Shown: piece by piece, positions 7,483-7,855 of the stretch
How positions within the stretch are numbered: the stretch's first letter is position 1
How the letters are laid out: each line of letters begins with the position of its first letter
From: Azonexaceae bacterium
GTDB lineage: Bacteria; Pseudomonadota; Gammaproteobacteria; Burkholderiales; Rhodocyclaceae
Direction: 5' to 3'
NCBI GenBank assembly: GCA_009469685.1
Contig: SSTA01000328.1
Span: 1 to 7,855 of the forward strand
Length of the DNA stretch: 7,855 bases
Translations under genes and position numbers: made by a program
The notes under the pieces: model-generated
What the model was told of the DNA's origin: nothing
The model's database searches: none
The model's input: the letters and a program-made list of their open reading frames with translations, nothing else

Positions 7483-7829
7483 GTCCAGCCGCCGCCGAGC
7501 AGATCCTGCGCGCCGCCGCCGAGCAGTCGGATAATCCGCCGCTGCGTGTCGCGGCGAAAATCGAGGCCGACGGCGAGATGGTCTATGGCATGGGCTTTGA
7601 CGGCGAACGCGAGGACGACCAGGTGATCGAGAGCGAAGGGGTTCGCGTCCTTATTGCCCCGCCGAGCCAGCAGTTGCTCGACGGCGCGCGGCTCGATTTC
7701 ATCGAGATCCACCCCGGCGAGTTCCAGTTTGTGTTCTCCCATGCCACCGCCCCGACCTGCGGCACGGGCGGGCAACGCGGCGGCGGCTGTGGCGGCTGCG
7801 GCGGCGGACTGCCCGGCGGCTGTTCCTGA
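7470..7829 (+). CDS. dsrR: DsrR, A-type iron-sulfur-carrier homologue (IscA/ErpA fold) with a Gly/Cys-rich tail
   Basis: The 119-residue protein begins with the A-type start pattern (LSPAAAEQIL at 4-13) and continues with a region matching IscA/ErpA/DsrR: PPLRVAAKI, then YGMGFD at 39-44, a DDQVIESEGVRVLI stretch and DFIEI before HPGEFQFVF. In A. vinosum, DsrR lacks the three cluster-binding cysteines of IscA and is needed for normal dsr expression rather than cluster delivery. Here the position of the first IscA cysteine appears to be D34 by hand alignment. The C-terminus keeps C97 in a CGTG that lines up with the CGCG of A-type proteins. It then adds a low-complexity tail with C107, C110 and C118 among many glycines. 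No signal peptide is present. It overlaps dsrN by 13 nt and is the last complete gene in the window. Confidence 0.9.
   Translation: MFTLSPAAAEQILRAAAEQSDNPPLRVAAKIEADGEMVYGMGFDGEREDDQVIESEGVRVLIAPPSQQLLDGARLDFIEIHPGEFQFVFSHATAPTCGTGGQRGGGCGGCGGGLPGGCS
7779..7809 (+). repeat. GGC-rich trinucleotide run encoding the Gly/Cys tail of DsrR
   Basis: A short imperfect run of GGC codons broken by TGT and TGC encodes residues about 104-113 of DsrR. Such a run is prone to slippage, so tail length may vary between strains. It stays in frame through to the stop at 7827-7829. Confidence 0.55.
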
Positions 7830-7855
7830 TTGTTCTGAGTCAATTCGGCCGCAGA

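Noticed and set aside
7830..7855. Possible transcription terminator or promoter after dsrR
   Set aside because: The last 26 bases show no convincing stem-loop, T-run or promoter elements, and the window ends too soon to judge.

Overview
This window is a tightly packed, one-direction block of seven genes from a dissimilatory sulfur metabolism (dsr) operon. In order they are dsrK, dsrL, dsrJ, dsrO, dsrP, dsrN and dsrR, all on the + strand. This matches the established downstream half of the dsrABEFHCMKLJOPNRS cluster of Allochromatium vinosum. Finding dsrL, dsrN and dsrR together, with an NADH-type DsrL, points to the oxidative (sulfur-oxidizing) rDsr pathway rather than sulfate reduction. The DNA is high in G+C with strong third-position G/C use. 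A chemolithotrophic or phototrophic sulfur-oxidizing proteobacterium fits best, perhaps a betaproteobacterium. That placement is inference, since no taxonomic marker lies in the window.

Layout: positions 1-31 hold only the end of an upstream gene (expected dsrM) and the dsrK leader. dsrK (32-1564) is the cytoplasmic HdrD-like iron-sulfur subunit. dsrL (1604-3565) is the iron-sulfur flavoprotein NADH:acceptor oxidoreductase. dsrJ (3573-3971), dsrO (3968-4792) and dsrP (4803-6011) are the periplasmic triheme cytochrome c, the Tat-exported ferredoxin-like protein and the NrfD-type membrane subunit. dsrN (6031-7482) is the CobB/CbiA-like siroheme amidase. dsrR (7470-7829) is an A-type iron-sulfur-carrier homologue. 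Gaps are 39 nt or less, two gene pairs overlap, and most genes have a Shine-Dalgarno sequence. No internal promoter or terminator is visible, so the block looks like one transcript that enters from the left and may continue past the right end.

How they work together (family knowledge): DsrM/K/J/O/P form a transmembrane complex linking periplasmic and quinone-pool redox chemistry to cytoplasmic DsrC disulfide/trisulfide chemistry at DsrK. DsrL takes electrons released by reverse-acting sulfite reductase DsrAB and passes them to NAD+. DsrN makes the amidated siroheme used by DsrAB. DsrR is needed for normal dsr expression.

I see no previously undescribed system. The points most worth a second look are the altered cysteine pattern and Gly/Cys-rich tail of DsrR, the lack of the arginine pair in the DsrL nucleotide pocket, and conservation of the unusual Cys46 of DsrJ.
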